DNA of 64,000 bases from Jaltomata sinuosa (Eukaryota > Streptophyta > Magnoliopsida > Solanales > Solanaceae): the NCBI GenBank assembly GCA_003996215.1, contig QJPP01005188.1, positions 33,220 to 97,219 on the forward strand. The letters run 5' to 3'. A program made the translations under genes and the position numbers. The notes beneath the pieces were generated by a model, which saw nothing but the letters and a program-made list of their open reading frames with translations, was not told the origin of the DNA and made no database searches. Each line of letters begins with the position of its first letter. The first letter of the stretch is position 1. Shown one piece after another: positions 1 to 12,719 of the stretch.

Positions 1-2909
1 ATTTAAGTTATATATACTGGTCGTCTAACTTTTGTTACATTGTTGGTATACGTAGCTTAGTTGGATGTAATATTTTAGTTACCTTATTTTAAAGAGTAAA
101 TGTTTAGATTTTCAATTAAGCACGTTACAAAATCAAAAAGCACTACAAAGAGGGAAAATTGATAAACAAAAACCAAAACCCCTAAAAGTTAAAAATGACA
201 TGTTATATGCATTTGAGCTTATTGTACCTCGTGTTCTTGAAGCCGTCAAATGGATTTGCACATTAATCTACAATCAACCTACACATATGCGGATATATTA
301 AGATCTCAAGTTCTTTAGGCAAATAACACAATATTCAACTAAGTGCATTATTTAGCCTTCTTGTATCATGAATGTCATATATAATATTATACTAATTTTT
401 AAAAGTATATACATAATAAAATACCTAATTGTATGAACAGACCACAAATTCACATACTCCATAATTAGCATATAAATGCGCTCCTAAACCCACAATCCTG
501 AAACGGGAAGAAAACAATAATTACACAAAACATATAAAATATGGAATTAATTAACATGTTCCGACAGCAATGGTAGGAATGCAATGTGTGCTAATGAAAC
601 TCTTATATGTAGAGAGGTTTTTTTAAAAAAAAAATCACCAATTATTTCTTTTAACTTGCCAAGGACTTGGATGTCATGGTACATTAACTTTATAAATGAT
701 GGACAGCAAGATATAGCAAAAATAACTAAGAACTTCACAATAAATGGTATTTATCAATGACAAATAATAAGATGTAGCCAAATTTAAATTACCCTACTAA
801 AACATCAAAACTTACGCAACAAGTAGAATTTATGCCTCAATAATTCAGATTCTTAAGCCACATCATATATTCTCCGGCGTCCTTGTTAATCATGTACTCG
901 TGCAATGTGCTGCATTTGATCCTCATAAGCAATCTGACTCTCATAAAAAGTTAGGATAGTGTATGTGCTTTGTATGTGTGCGTTGCGTTAATTAATAATA
1001 AGAAGAAGAAGAATTTGATCCAAATTCTTATTTACTTTGTATTTAAATATATCTTAGATATAAAGTATCCGACTACCTATACTTCCAACTGCGGGATTCC
1101 TATGCAAGCATCCAGGATGTCCACTGGTATACCCTCTTTTTCACGGCCAAGGACTAAGACCTAAAAATATTCGACCAATCATCAAACTCGTTACAAAGGT
1201 AGTATCGAAGAAATAATGAATAACATCACTATATCAATTTATTTTACGAATCATGAATAAAATCAGTAACAGAAAATACAAACTTTGAAAGGTTGGAATA
1301 ATTATCGAAAACTACTTACTATCATAACTTTTAATTCCTTTTGGGAAAAGAGATTTTTCAAAAAGTAGTTTTGTGTTTTCACTAAAGATTGGTATCATCG
1401 TCAATTTAAGTGATACACACACGTTTCCTAGTTTAGGATTAGGACTCTCTTTTTTCATAATCATTTCTTACACAAACCACGTGGTATACAATATTATGAA
1501 CCATAAAAATATTGATAATTGGTATAAAATAGAAGATCAAATTAACAGAAAACAGAAGATACGCTAATTCATCAGTCTTGTCATTTACGCACATGGCACG
1601 TGGCCTTTCATATTTGCAACATGAATGAAGATCTATAATCAAACTGGTGAAGATAATTATAAAATAATTTTCACTCAAGGAAGAAGATGAAACCACCACG
1701 TTGACTGTATGAAACTCACCGTCCTCTTAGGAAACACGTATCGGTCAAGAGTTATGTTGTTTGTTGTTTGCTCCAAAACTAAGATGGAGAAACCTACTTG
1801 CTTCTTCTTTTCGAATAAAACTTAAAACTTTCATACTATTAACTGGGACTTCAACAATGGGCACCCGTTTCTCTGCAGTTACACTACACATACAATAAAT
1901 AATTCCAGTCAAATAATCAAGATTATGTATATAACCAAGCATCTTCAATCCAACTTAGAAAAAACACTAATCTTTCTCTATCCAGCTGATCTAAAATTCC
2001 AATTCACAAAAACAAAATTTTACATCGAGGATTTGCACAACCTCTCCACCTATATATATTGTTAGTCTTTAATGTCATAGTAAAAAAAATCTAGGAAAAC
2101 TTTAACAAAAAGACTCCTGAATTTGAAAAAAGAACACAACGTTGATTGAAAAATACACATAATCTACTTTTCAAACTTTTCCCGACATATTTTTACTTAG
2201 CTTTCTTATTTTCTGCTTTTTCTTTACTTGGGCCATGGCCAGACCTCTTTATTTTGTTTTATATTACTGATTATTAATAAAATGGCCCACCAAGGCCACA
2301 AAATTTGCTAAAAAAAAAAAAATTATGCAAGAAAACACTTGGCTTTGTATTCCATGGTACCTAAAAGATTTGAGCATTGCTTGGCGAAAAATATAATGAC
2401 CTGGAAAAAAAATTAAAAATACACATTAGATAAGATTGAAAAAGGAGGGAGAAAAAACACGGAATAAAGTAAAAATATATAAAATTTAAAAAACAATCCA
2501 GCAAAATAACGCATTAGTAAAGATTAGGTTTTTACCAAATCTTACATTAACCAAAAAGAATCATGTCTTACTCTTACATAAGCCTGTATATGCACTGTAG
2601 ATGTGATAATGTGATGACGGAAGAAGTTTCAAAAAGAAAAGTAGACCCACATAAATATTAACTTTGTATTTTAATGGAGACGACGTGAATTACAAGCTGA
2701 GACGGCGTGAATTATTTTAGGACTTACTATTCTATTTATATAGGTTGTTTGCTTTGTATATTTTTGGAATGAAATCAAATTGCATATGTAAAACCTAAAG
2801 TGTCTTTTAAGTAAATCAAATTTTGTTGGATAACAGTTAAAAGGGGCCAAAATGGCCTCCCAACGTCACGACTCAATCAATAGATATAAACTAATGTATG
2901 TTTTTTGGT
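1..2909. other. AT-rich sequence without a recognisable gene
   Basis: I read both strands and found only short chance reading frames without domain-like composition. There are A/T runs and a short GAA-type microsatellite near 1,001. No LTR ends, terminal inverted repeats or splice-framed coding segments are evident. Confidence 0.6.
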
Positions 2910-3066
2910 TCAACAACCATACATTCTAGGCATGTCAGCTTGTGATCGGGAAATATTAACACCATGAGTCTGGTTGGAAAATGAAGCAAGATACGTTGGA
3001 ACAGATGAACCATAATGTCCTAAGACATCTGTGCCATGAGCTATCCCAGCATCTTCATGTCTTTCA
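2910..3066 (-). pseudogene. possible C-terminal exon fragment of an unidentified plant gene
   Basis: The minus strand encodes about 50 residues with protein-like composition, including HYGSSVPTYLASFSNQ and ending QADMPRMYGC before a TGA stop. I do not recognise the family. The upstream side of this exon, at higher coordinates, abuts sequence homologous to the gypsy LTR from about 3,067. The rest of the gene is therefore either separated by the insertion or absent. It could be a host last exon cut off by the retroelement, or a captured gene fragment. The call rests only on amino-acid composition and the intact frame. Confidence 0.35.
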
Positions 3067-3403
3067 AGAGCGCCTGATGATCGGGACTTGACCACATCTC
3101 ATCTTTTGTACTGTTACTCTTTGTATATTCGGAGACAGTTGTACTTCTTATTTTGTTACATCTAGCACTTGTATTCTATTTAGAAGCTCATGTACTATCG
3201 ATACCAAGTCTTGGGGTTGGTGTAGTTTTCTTATGTATGCATATTCAATTATTTGCTACCGCGTTGTCTTTATCTTTATATTCTGCTTATTGTGCGTATT
3301 GGTTAGGTAGTATCCCATTACTAATCATTCCGGGCTACAAGAATTCATTCGCCTACTGGAGGGTTGCAGGTGCCATCATGACCTGAGAAATTGGGTTGTG
3401 ACA
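3067..3403 (+). repeat. 3' portion of the gypsy 5' LTR
   Basis: About 335 bp aligns with 5,545-5,904 and with the end of the long LTR near 10,960-11,326. It shares the terminal motif GACCTGAGAAATTGGGTTGT followed by GACA. It ends in the canonical CA directly before the primer-binding site. The 5' three kilobases of this LTR are missing. Confidence 0.8.
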
Positions 3404-3406
3404 CCT

Positions 3407-3418
3407 TGGTATCAGAGC
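3407..3418 (+). other. primer-binding site (initiator tRNA-Met type)
   Basis: TGGTATCAGAGC lies three bases after the LTR end. This 12-mer is the standard plant LTR-retrotransposon PBS, complementary to the 3' end of initiator methionine tRNA. Confidence 0.9.
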
Positions 3419-3607
3419 TCTAGGTTCACCGGTGTCATGGTACAGAAGCAAGTGTTTAAGTAGAGTCTCGTGGATCGATACGATAACGTTCTTATCCTAT
3501 CTCTGGGAGTCTACAGGGCATTGTCAGGAAAAGTTCCTTTTTGGCTCCTTGTCATGCATTCCTGGCTCTATTGACTACTAAACTTTGATTATTTCATTCC
3601 TTCTCAG

Positions 3608-4803
3608 ATGCCTAAGACGAGTACGACAACGGGTGATGTTGAGGCTTCCATGCCTGTTGATTCAGTTCTTCCGTCAGCGCCAGGATTTCAGAGTAGGAGC
3701 ATACTACATCAGTTAGGGGGTTTGGGGCCATCCCAACCTCCAACTGGATTTATGGCTACCCCAGTTCTTCAGGACACCGTGGCTAGGACTCTGAGTCCTC
3801 TGATGGGTGTTTCAGTACCCGGTTCTTCGAGCAGTGCTTCAATTAGGGTTGAGCTTCCAGTTATTCAGCAAGGTAATATGTCGGTGTTGGAGTATGAGGC
3901 GAGGTTTCACGAGATGGTTAGGCATACTGCTAGGCTTGTGCCTTCAGAGTTTGAGAGAGTTCAGAGCTTTGTTGGGGGTTTGATTTCACCGCTCCGTTTG
4001 GCGACCAAGAACTTGGTGACAGTTGGGATGACCTTCCTTGCGTGGGATTTTGAAGGTTTATGTCGTAAGGCATATGGAGGCAGTGCTAAGGCACCGTTAT
4101 CAGGATAGTTTTCGAGATTCTCAGACTCGAGGTAGGGGATTCCCCGCTAGGGATCGGTTCCATTGCTTCTTGCCTCGCAGACCAGTTTTAGTTGCTCCAC
4201 AGGTTCCAAAGGGTGGTTGTGCAGAGCATGTTGAGAAGAGTATACATTGTACATGTCAGGGTTTTCGGGGTTCACATTCAGGACATGTAAGCTAGTCAAG
4301 CTCAGCGAGATCTTCCCGCCTGTATGTATTCAGTGGGATTTGTTTTCAGTGCGGTGAGCGTGGGCACTTTGTTAGGGGTTTCCCTATGATCCCACCTTCC
4401 AGTCAGTAGGGTCAGCAGGTGTTATCTCCTAGGGCTCCAGTGCCATCGGCTAGAGGTAGGGTGCAGGGTAGTAAGGGTGGTCCTCAGGCAGTGAGAGGTA
4501 GCACATAGAGTTGTAGGGGTGGTCTCCAGATGGTTAGAGGTGGCTTTCAGCCAGGAGGTTCAGGTATCCATTCAGAGTCGGCTGGAACCGTGTGACAGAG
4601 CAGGGCTTTGTTGGGTTGTTATAATTGTAGGGTGGTTGGTCACTTTTCTAGAGATTGTCCCCGGAGAGGGATGGTTGGGCCTTCAGCATCGACTACTCAG
4701 TCCAGTGGTAGAAATCGTCAGTTCGATATCCCTCTTGATGGGCCAGAGGTAGAGGTTACCGATATCATTGCTCTAGGTACGACTTTTGTTACCTTCGGCT
4801 AGT
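3608..4803 (+). pseudogene. gypsy gag, broken
   Basis: The frame opens with MPKTSTTTGDVEASM and holds a capsid-like segment (NMSVLEYEARFHEMVRHT, near residue 90). Coding then shifts frame around 4,040-4,110. A first zinc knuckle, CFQCGERGHFVRGF at about 4,340, has lost its last cysteine. A second, CYNCRVVGHFSRDC at about 4,614, is intact (CX2CX4HX4C). Stops and frameshifts separate the parts, and protease does not follow before the internal LTR piece. Confidence 0.75.
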
Positions 4804-5099
4804 GATAGTACTGCTCGCATTGCAATCCTATCCCCTTTTTCTTGTATTTGTTTGTACGCCTACCTGCTACTTGTTTAGTTGTTTGACTACTTGAGTTGTA
4901 GTGGGTATTATATTATTGAGGCATTGTCTATGTGGCCTTCTGAGCAGTTATGGGTTATCAGATGTTATCCTTTATCGTGGATTTGATTAGTGGGCCCTGG
5001 TTCTTCGTGTCTTAGTTATTCCATCTTAGGGTTGCACCTGAGAGACAACTTTCTGTCTATGCTTATCTTGTAGTTGGGTTTTAGCATGATTCTATTTGT

Positions 5100-5904
5100 A
5101 TATTGCTTCTAGCTTGAATATATTGGCTTGCTTCCCTTCTTTCCCTTTTTACTAGAGGTTACCGGTATGCCGCCCTTCTCTTTAAACTCTCTCTCTGTTT
5201 ATATACTGTTGTTGCAAGGATCCCAGGTGGGTTCTTCTTTCTTTCACCTATGTTTCTGTGTATGTATATCTTCTGTGGCTAGCACAGTCTGTTTGTATTC
5301 TTGTTGTCTTCTATACATGCTAGTTTCCTTGTGCTTCCTCTTTGTTTCTGTGTTTGCTTCCCTTGTATTCTGCTTATTACTGTTTTTATATCTTATATGT
5401 GCTCAGTCGATCGATGATTCCTATTGGGTACCCGTTGCTTAGCAATTGGTGCTCATACTACACTTCTGCATCTTTTTGGTGCAAATATTAGTGTGAGCTT
5501 TCGTCGTTGATCGCGTGGAGACTCGTGCAGCATTGGGGTATTCGAGACTAGGGTGAGCGCCTGACTTTCAGGACTTGACCACATCTCATCTCTTGTAATG
5601 TTACTCTTTGTATATTCGAAGACAGTTGTACTTCTTATTTTGTTACATCTAGCACTTGTATTCTATTTAGAAACTCCTCTACTATCGATACCAAGTCTTG
5701 GGGTTGGTGTAGTTTCCTTATGTATGCATATTCAGTTATTTGCTTCCGCGTTGTCTTTATCTTTATATTCTGCTTTCACTTATTTCTGCTTATTGTGAGT
5801 ATTGGTTAGGTAGTAGCCCATTACTAACCATTCCAGACTACATGAATTGGTTCACCTACTTGCGTTGTAGGTGTCATCATGACCTGAGAAATCGGGTCGT
5901 GACA
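5100..5904 (+). repeat. internal gypsy LTR fragment (3' part)
   Basis: This is homologous to the last ~780 bp of the long LTR (10,560-11,326). Shared motifs include GCAAGGATCCCAGGTG and the terminal ATCGGGTCGTGACA. Its last 350 bp are very close to 3,067-3,403. Its left edge is unclear: 4,804-5,100 is gypsy-like but I could not anchor it. It sits where protease and RT should be. Confidence 0.65.
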
Positions 5905-6090
5905 AAATTAATTTTTTTTGTTTTTTCTGTGGGGTGGGAGTAGGAGGGTGGAGTATGTGAGTGTGGGATTGGAGTGTTATGAAGGTGAGGACTTGTTTTC
6001 CCTACTTTCCTTAGAGAAGTCATTTTCCTTGTTTTGGAGGAAAATGTTTTCCTAAAGAAAATATTTTCCAAATTTTTGACCAACCAAACA
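5905..6090. repeat. MITE-like fragment between gypsy pieces
   Basis: This holds short self-complementary blocks rich in TTTTCC and GGAAAA and ends with GACCAACCAAACACA. That composition resembles small Solanaceae MITEs. It is flanked by the internal LTR end and by the start of RNase H homology. No clean target-site duplication was found. Confidence 0.4.
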
Positions 6091-7934
6091 CAACTACCCC
6101 ACTCATGACTTGGAGTTGGTGGCGGTAGTCTTCGCGCTCAAGATATGGAGGCACTACTTATATAGAGTCCATTGTGAGATATTCACCGATCACCATAATC
6201 TTTAGTACATTACGAGTCAGCGAGAGCTAAACTCGAGGAAGAGGAGGTGGATTGAGCTACTGAAGGACTACAATTTCACTATTCTATACCATCCAGGCAA
6301 GGCAAACATGGTAGCGGATGCCTTGAGTCGGAAGGCAGTGAGTATGGGCAGCCTAGCTTCACTTTTAATTTCTGAGTGATCTTTGGCCTTGGACATCCAG
6401 TCCTTGGCTAATCGATTGGTTAGGCTTGACTTATCAGATCCTAGCAGAGTTCTTGTCAGTGTTGAGGTCCGTTCTACTCTAGTTGATCAGATTCAAAGCC
6501 AACAATTTATGGACCAGAGTTTGTGTGACCTTTGTGATCAGGTAGTTCGGGGTGAGGCCAGCCGGGCTACTTTAGGTTCTGATGGTATTTTGAGGTTTGA
6601 TAGTTGCCTTTGTGTTCTGAGGGTTGGAGATTTGATTCAGTTGATACTCTGTGAGGCACATTATTCTAGATACTCCATTCATCCTGGAGCGATGAAGATG
6701 TATAAAAATTTGAGGCAGCTTTACTGGTGGTGGGGTATGAAGTGGGACGTAGTGAAGTTTGTATCTCGGTGCTTGAACTATCAGCAGGTTAAGTTCAAGC
6801 ACATGAGACCGGGTGGCTTGATGTAGAAACTTCCCATTCCTGAGTGGAAGTGGGAAGGTATTATTATGGACTTCGTTGTTGGTTTGCCTCGTACTTCTCG
6901 AGGGTTTGATCCCATTTGGGTGATCATTGATAGGCTGACTAAGTCAGCACATTTATTGTCGGTTTTGACTTCTTATGGTGCAGAGAGGTTAGTCTAGATC
7001 TACATTCGTGAGGTTGTTCGGTTGCACGGGGTCCCAGCTTCTATCATTTCAGACCACGACACTCAGTTCACATCTCAATTTTGGAGGGCTATACAGAGGG
7101 ATTTGGGTACAGAGGTTCAACTTAGTACTGCCTTCCACCCTCAGACAGATGACTAGTCCCAGAGGACTATCCAGGTCCTGGAGGACATGCTTTGGGCTTG
7201 TATTCTTGACTTTGGAGGTTCATGGGATCAGTTTGTGCCTTTGGCCGAGTTTGCTTATAATAATACCTTTCATTCGAGCATCAGCATGGCACCTTTCGAG
7301 GCCTTGTGCCGATTGGATGGTTTGATGGTCCAAACTGCAGAGTACAGATTTGCTTAGAGATTCCTTGGACTGAGCCCATTTGATTTAGGACAGACTTAGA
7401 GCGGCCCAGAGTAGGAAGAAGAGCTACGCTGATCGTAGACTTCATGCCTTGGAGTTCAGTGTTGATGAATTGGTTTTCCTTTGAGTATCGCTCGTGAAGG
7501 GCGTGATGAGATTTGGTCGACGGGACAAGTTGAACCCCAGGTTTATTGGGCCATTTGAGATTTTACAGAGGGTTGGTAGTGTTGCCTACATGTTAGCTTT
7601 GCCTCTGATGTTTGCAGCTGTTCATCCAGTTTTTCATGCCTCGATGTTGCACTGGTATTTGCCAGATGAGTCTCATGTGTTGCATTGGGATTAGGTTCAA
7701 TTAGACGAGAGTTTATCATTTGTTGAAGATCCAGTAGCTATTCTAGCCAGAGATATCAGGAGATTGAGATCTAGGGAAATTCCGGTTGTGAAAGTTCAGT
7801 GGAGGCACCATCCAGTCGAGGAGGCTACTTGGGAGACTGAGAGTGAGTTGCGTGCTCAGTATCCGCAGATGTTTGAGCCCTCAGGTACTCCTTTCTTCTT
7901 GACTTTCAAGGACGAAAGTCATTTTAGTAGTGGA
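6091..7934 (+). pseudogene. gypsy pol remnant: RNase H, integrase, chromodomain
   Basis: In order: RNase H C-terminal part (THDLELVAVVFALKIWRHY, then DYNFTILYHPGKANMVADAL); H2C2 integrase zinc region near 6,640-6,800, with the last zinc cysteine changed (CLNYQQ against CLNCQQ in the minus copy); integrase core (MDFVVGLPRTSRGF, a changed IISDHDTQF); and a chromodomain-type end (WRHHPVEEATWETE at about 7,800). A deletion of about 25 bp lies near 7,305. Stops at about 6,213, 6,377, 6,824, 6,996, 7,155, 7,483 and 7,693 kill it, several matching CAG to TAG. Confidence 0.85.
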
Positions 7935-10900
7935 TGTTGTGATGACCCTTCCGGTCATCTTCATGTTTACGAATTTATTATAATGTTAGAGATTGCCTGT
8001 AGCGGCCCCAAGTTATTTATGGCTTGCTGGGATCGGTAGTTTGGTACCCTTGTCGTTGGTTTGGGAATTTTGGTCGTCTTTATGTTTTAGAGCTTTAACT
8101 TAGCATATCATTGACTTTAGTCAACATTCATAGCTAACATGCTCGGAATTGAATTTTGACAAGTCCGTTAGCTCCGTAGCATTGATTTTGGTCTAGCTGG
8201 ACCTCCAGTTGAGGCCTGAAAACTTCCGATGTGGGTTTTGTGTTGATTTCTCTATTTTCAGGCCATTTGGAGTTGAAAGTGTAACTTTGGGTGGATTTCG
8301 ATGATCGGAGTGTCAGATTTGAAATTTGACGATTCCATCAGCTCCGGGATGATGAGTTAGGGTTGGGAAGGTGGTTGGTTTGGGACCCGGGTGAGTCGGG
8401 CTCATTTCGAGCCTTTGGGTTCTTATTCGTTAGTGTTGACTTGGGTCAACATTTCTCCGAAACGACCTCGTATGGAAGTTTCGTTGAGTCCGGAACGTCG
8501 TTTCCACTCTATTAGTATTATTGGTTTTTGAATATTGGTTTTTGATTATGCCCGGAACACCCCGTAGAGAAGTTTAGTGCAGCTGGTTTTCTGCAGCTGC
8601 AGGCCTTCAGCGCCAACGGCTCCCAGGCAGCGCGATCGCGCTAGCCTGTGGCAGGCCTTGAGCGCCGATGGCGTTGGCTATTTTCCAGCTGCTATTTATT
8701 TCTTTGTTTTCATTTTTTCAGCACTTTGGCTCAACTTTTCCCAACTCTAATCACTTAAACCCTCTCCCAAATTGCTCCAATATCAATCCTAGACTTGGAA
8801 AAATCTTTTGCCCTTCAATTATCCGTGGTTCTTCGATTCTTGGTAAGCTTCTTCCCCAAATTGCTTTCTTTTGTTTTCCTCTAAAATTCACCATTTTTGC
8901 TCATTCCAAAAGCTTAAAAAATTGTTGTAGTGGCTGCCTCCTAGCTCTTGCATGATCGTGGGTGTGAAGGATTCTCCGTCTTGGCTTAAATTCTATCATT
9001 TTGGTAAGTAATCCTTGCCTAATTTACAATTCTCATTCTTAAATTCTAGCTTTTATCTTCACCTTGAGCGGGCTATTTTGGCGCCCTTCTCTTGGCCAAT
9101 TGTTCTCAATTTTGGAGCATGTCGTCTTGGTATCTTGGTAGTCATCATGCTCCTTTTCGTTCTTGGTTCGAGTTATGGGCCCGCTTTTGACTCGAATTTC
9201 GATTCGGCTACAATTGTAGTGATATGGGTATTATTACACTCATCTTAATGTATTATTTATGTTTTTGATAGTTTGATCATCGTTCGGGATCTCTCAGAGT
9301 AATTCAGGCTTGGATATCATTGTCCCAGCAGCTTATCATCGGACGACAGGTAGGTTACGGTCTAAACTCCCTAGACTTAGCATATATCGGATAAAATTAT
9401 ACTAGCTAGTATCCTTGAGTTGGGTTATTAGGTTGGTACCACAGACTTTGACCGCTTTTCCATGTTTCACCTCATTTCTTTCCTCCGTTGTGTGTAGTAT
9501 TCTCCGTAGTTGATATTATCACTCTTATGATCCTGTGTGGCCTTGTTTGACTCTGGACCATAGATGGTGGGTTATTCGGGGGTGCTCATGAGTCCTGGGC
9601 ATTGTTATCGTGATATTATGTTGGTTATCTGTGTTGTAGAGTGATTGGAGCCTGTGCAGGGCCGATAGGTTACTTGTGGGCCGGGGGCCACTGTTGTGAT
9701 TGTCTATGCCATTCATCATGCATATAGATAGGGGGATTTCTTCTTGATTTTACTATAGTTTTGGCTTTGGGCCGACTATTGCTAGATTTTTAAACCTTGC
9801 ATGGCCCGTGGGGCCTATTTTTGGTGAAGATGATTTAAAAAGGGTTTGGTAACATTTTGATGGGTCTTCTTGGGGTAAGGGAGTTTTAAAGGTCATGTTA
9901 TCACTAGTTCCACTTATACTAGACTCGACAGGGTTCGAGCGCCAGACTTGTTTTACTACAACTTCTGGGGTGATGCTAGACTCGAGGGGGCTGGGTGTTA
10001 GGACTTTTTGGACTTACTGTTTTAGACCTGGATACCCTCCAGGAAGCCTTACTTGGGGACTGTTTTGAGATTGTGGGGCATCTAGTAGTTGGTCGGGGGC
10101 CTCTATGGACCTCGTTGTTCCGGACCAGAGGCTACATGTCGCGAGTGTCAGAGGAAGGGTATACAGCGTAGCAGAGGTATCCGAGTGTCTTCCATGGATC
10201 CTGTCTTCTGGGCCTTATAGGACGCCGAAAGTGGGTAACATATGGTACTTAAATCACATTGGGATTTGTCATGCATCATATCATTCATTGTTTGGGGGTT
10301 CCACCCTTGTTTGTTGTTTGTTGATTGTATGCTTCGGTAGTATGGGATGCCAGAGGGTTTGTTTTCACTTGTTTGCGTTCCTCGATTGTATGGACGGCCG
10401 GGAGACTGTAGGTAGACTCTTGTTACTTTATCGCGGTGTTATCCCCTGTTACGGTTATACTTATAAGATTATATACGGCTAAGTTGTTACTTGTTGGATT
10501 TGAGATTGGTATGATTAGTTGGGTTATTGATTCCTGTTTCCGAGCATGTCTATCTTTACTCTCCTCTCCCTTCCCTTGGACTTGAGGTTTCCAGTATACC
10601 ATCCATTTCTAAAGTGTATCATGTATATATTGTTATTGCAAGGATCCCAGGTGCGTCATTTCTTACTTTCACCTGTGCCTGTTGTGTATATATTCTACTT
10701 GCTAGCCTTGTATGTTATTTTTGTTGTCTTCCCTCAGGGCTAGTTCCTGTGTACTTTTCATTGATTTCTGTGACTACTTGCTTCTATTCTGTTTGTTACT
10801 ATGCTTTTATTTGATATGTGCCCAGTCGGCCTATGATACCTACTGGGTACCTTATGCTTCACATTTGGTGTTCATACTACACTCTGCATCTTCTGGTGCA

Positions 10901-11326
10901 GATCCTAGTGTGAGCCATCGCCGCTAGCTCGTGGGAGACTCGTGCTTGGAGATTTTGGATTGTCCCAGACTGAGGGTGAGCTCTTGGCGATCAAAGCTTG
11001 ACTTTAGTTTGTCTTTTGTATATATTGTACTCTCGTAGTTCGGGGACATGATGTTTATGTTATTTTGGACCCTTTGTACTCTTTATGTAGATCGGCTCTT
11101 ATACGCTATAATACCAGGTTTTGGGTTTGTTTAGCTTCCGCAGTGTGTTTTTATTGCTCCTGTTATCTATTTTCTTCATTTTGTTCCTTTGTTTCCGCTT
11201 ATTAAACTGTTCTTCCGCTTGAGTTGATAGTATGTAGCCCATTACTAACCGTTTCGGACTACGGAGATTGATTCGCCTACTGGGGGGTTGTAGGTGCCAT
11301 CATGACCGAGAAATCGAGTCGTGACA
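7935..11326 (+). repeat. long gypsy 3' LTR (about 3.4 kb)
   Basis: It starts TGTTGTGATGACCC directly after the chromodomain ORF and ends GTCGTGACA, giving TG...CA ends. The minus-strand copy at 58,661-61,955 has matching ends. LTRs above 3 kb fit Tekay/Del chromoviruses. Reading frames inside (for example 10,105-10,482) have no domain character. Its 3' part is repeated at 5,100-5,904 and 3,067-3,403. Confidence 0.8.
8630..8643. repeat. 14-bp perfect palindrome in the gypsy LTR
   Basis: AGCGCGATCGCGCT lies in a GC-rich patch of an otherwise balanced LTR. It sits next to two related AGCGCC motifs (8,609 and 8,660). It is CpG-dense; no function is inferred. Confidence 0.6.
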
Positions 11327-11844
11327 CACTTTCCACACCCAAATTTTTTTATTAAGAAGGATTAATGCATCATATAAACCATGTCATAATATTTATGCCG
11401 AAAAGAAAATCTAATAAAGCCAAAAATTTAAAACTAACTACATGAAAATCCAACACAGACAAGCGGAGCATTAGCCATAATTTAATAATAAATTAAATGA
11501 CATTTTAATCCCAGAAATTGTGTCCACTACAATGCAACAAACACAAAAGCATTCATGAAAAAAATACGAAGTAAAAGCTGAGAAAAAAAAATAGTAGCGG
11601 ATTTAAGAAACATACCTCGAAGATTTCTTTTATTTTGGTGTTTTTTTTTTCTCTATATATAAGGAGTTCTAAATTTAAAAGAGTTTTAAACTTTTCATAT
11701 ATTTATTATAGTGAATATTTAATATTATAAATATAATAATTATAGAAAATAAGTGAAAAGACAATTTTATCTATTGTGAAATCTTTTAATGAAGGGCAAA
11801 AAGTTCAAATCACATTATAAGGTCCTTTACACTTTTAATATATA

Positions 11845-11873
11845 CTAGTCTCTATGAACGTGTCTCGCACGTT
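11845..11873 (-). mobile_element. candidate Helitron 3' terminus
   Basis: Read on the minus strand, AACGTG, a five-base loop and CACGTT form a perfect 6-bp hairpin (11,857-11,873). It is followed 8 bases later by CTAG and then a T. A short hairpin before a terminal CTRR with a following T is the Helitron 3' signature. The element would extend to higher coordinates. Its 5' TC end was not located and no Rep/helicase coding is visible, so it would be non-autonomous. Confidence 0.45.
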
Positions 11874-12719
11874 ATTCCTTTGTCAAGTGTCAATCGTAAT
11901 AAATATTAGGTAATGTTATATATTTTGTGAAATACAAAAATATTATTTGATCACATTCTAACTTGATGTAGCAGTCTCAGGCTCTCAGCTGTAATTCTTT
12001 GGCTGCAGCCAAAGTATGCTTTGCTATTAACTACGGTAATTATATTTTGTTTATGTTTTGTTCAATTTTTATCACTTAAAAAGACTTTTAATTGGAGTAT
12101 GCCTAAATGCTCATGGATTTTGATTTAAAAGGAAAGGAAGTACGACAAATTTAATTAGAACTGTAATCAATATCCAACTTCCTGGTGATAATCAAAGACT
12201 TTTCGGTATTTTTTTCTTAAAAAATTATAAAAGTTAGAACACTCTAGTATACTTGTATACTTGTGTATGACTTTGGCAAAAACTCTTTAGGCATTTTTAT
12301 TGTTTAAAAGATGATAAGAAAATAAGAATAAAAATTCATCCCATTATTTTATGGTAGTGTAAATAATATTCAGTATAAATAAAAATATAATGTAGATTAC
12401 ACGAGCGGGGAGAAATCAATGAAGATGAAACTAAGAATTGAGTCGTACTTAAATTAATTATCGAATAAGAGAAATTTAAATCATAAGAGAGAAAAAATAT
12501 TTAATAACATGTAGTTTGTTACCCAAGATCATTGGAATACCTTGTAGCTTACTAGTTACTACTCGAGAGTTAAAATCCTAGAACAAATTTAGTTTCAATC
12601 GGAATAGTATAGTAAGTTTCAATATTAGGACTTTTGAGTGTTAATTTTGTTGTCGCTTTCCATCACCCTGGGTCCTAAGCAAATTTTTTAATATTTTATT
12701 ATTTCTAAACTTAATATAT

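Larger units (their letters stand above)
3067..11326 (+). mobile_element. decayed Ty3/gypsy chromovirus (long-LTR, Tekay/Del-like) remnant
   Basis: The order on the plus strand is LTR 3' end, primer-binding site, gag, internal LTR piece, RNase H-integrase-chromodomain, full-length 3' LTR. Protease and most of the RT domain are missing, replaced by a second LTR 3' portion and a MITE-like fragment (5,100-6,090). This is either two overlapping remnants of one family or one element with an internal deletion and LTR recombination. The same family sits in the opposite orientation at 58,661-64,000, which allows direct comparison. Many in-frame stops show it is dead. Confidence 0.8.

Noticed and set aside
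10105..10482. 125-codon open frame
   Set aside because: It lies inside the gypsy LTR, has no domain character and is not maintained in the minus-strand LTR copy.
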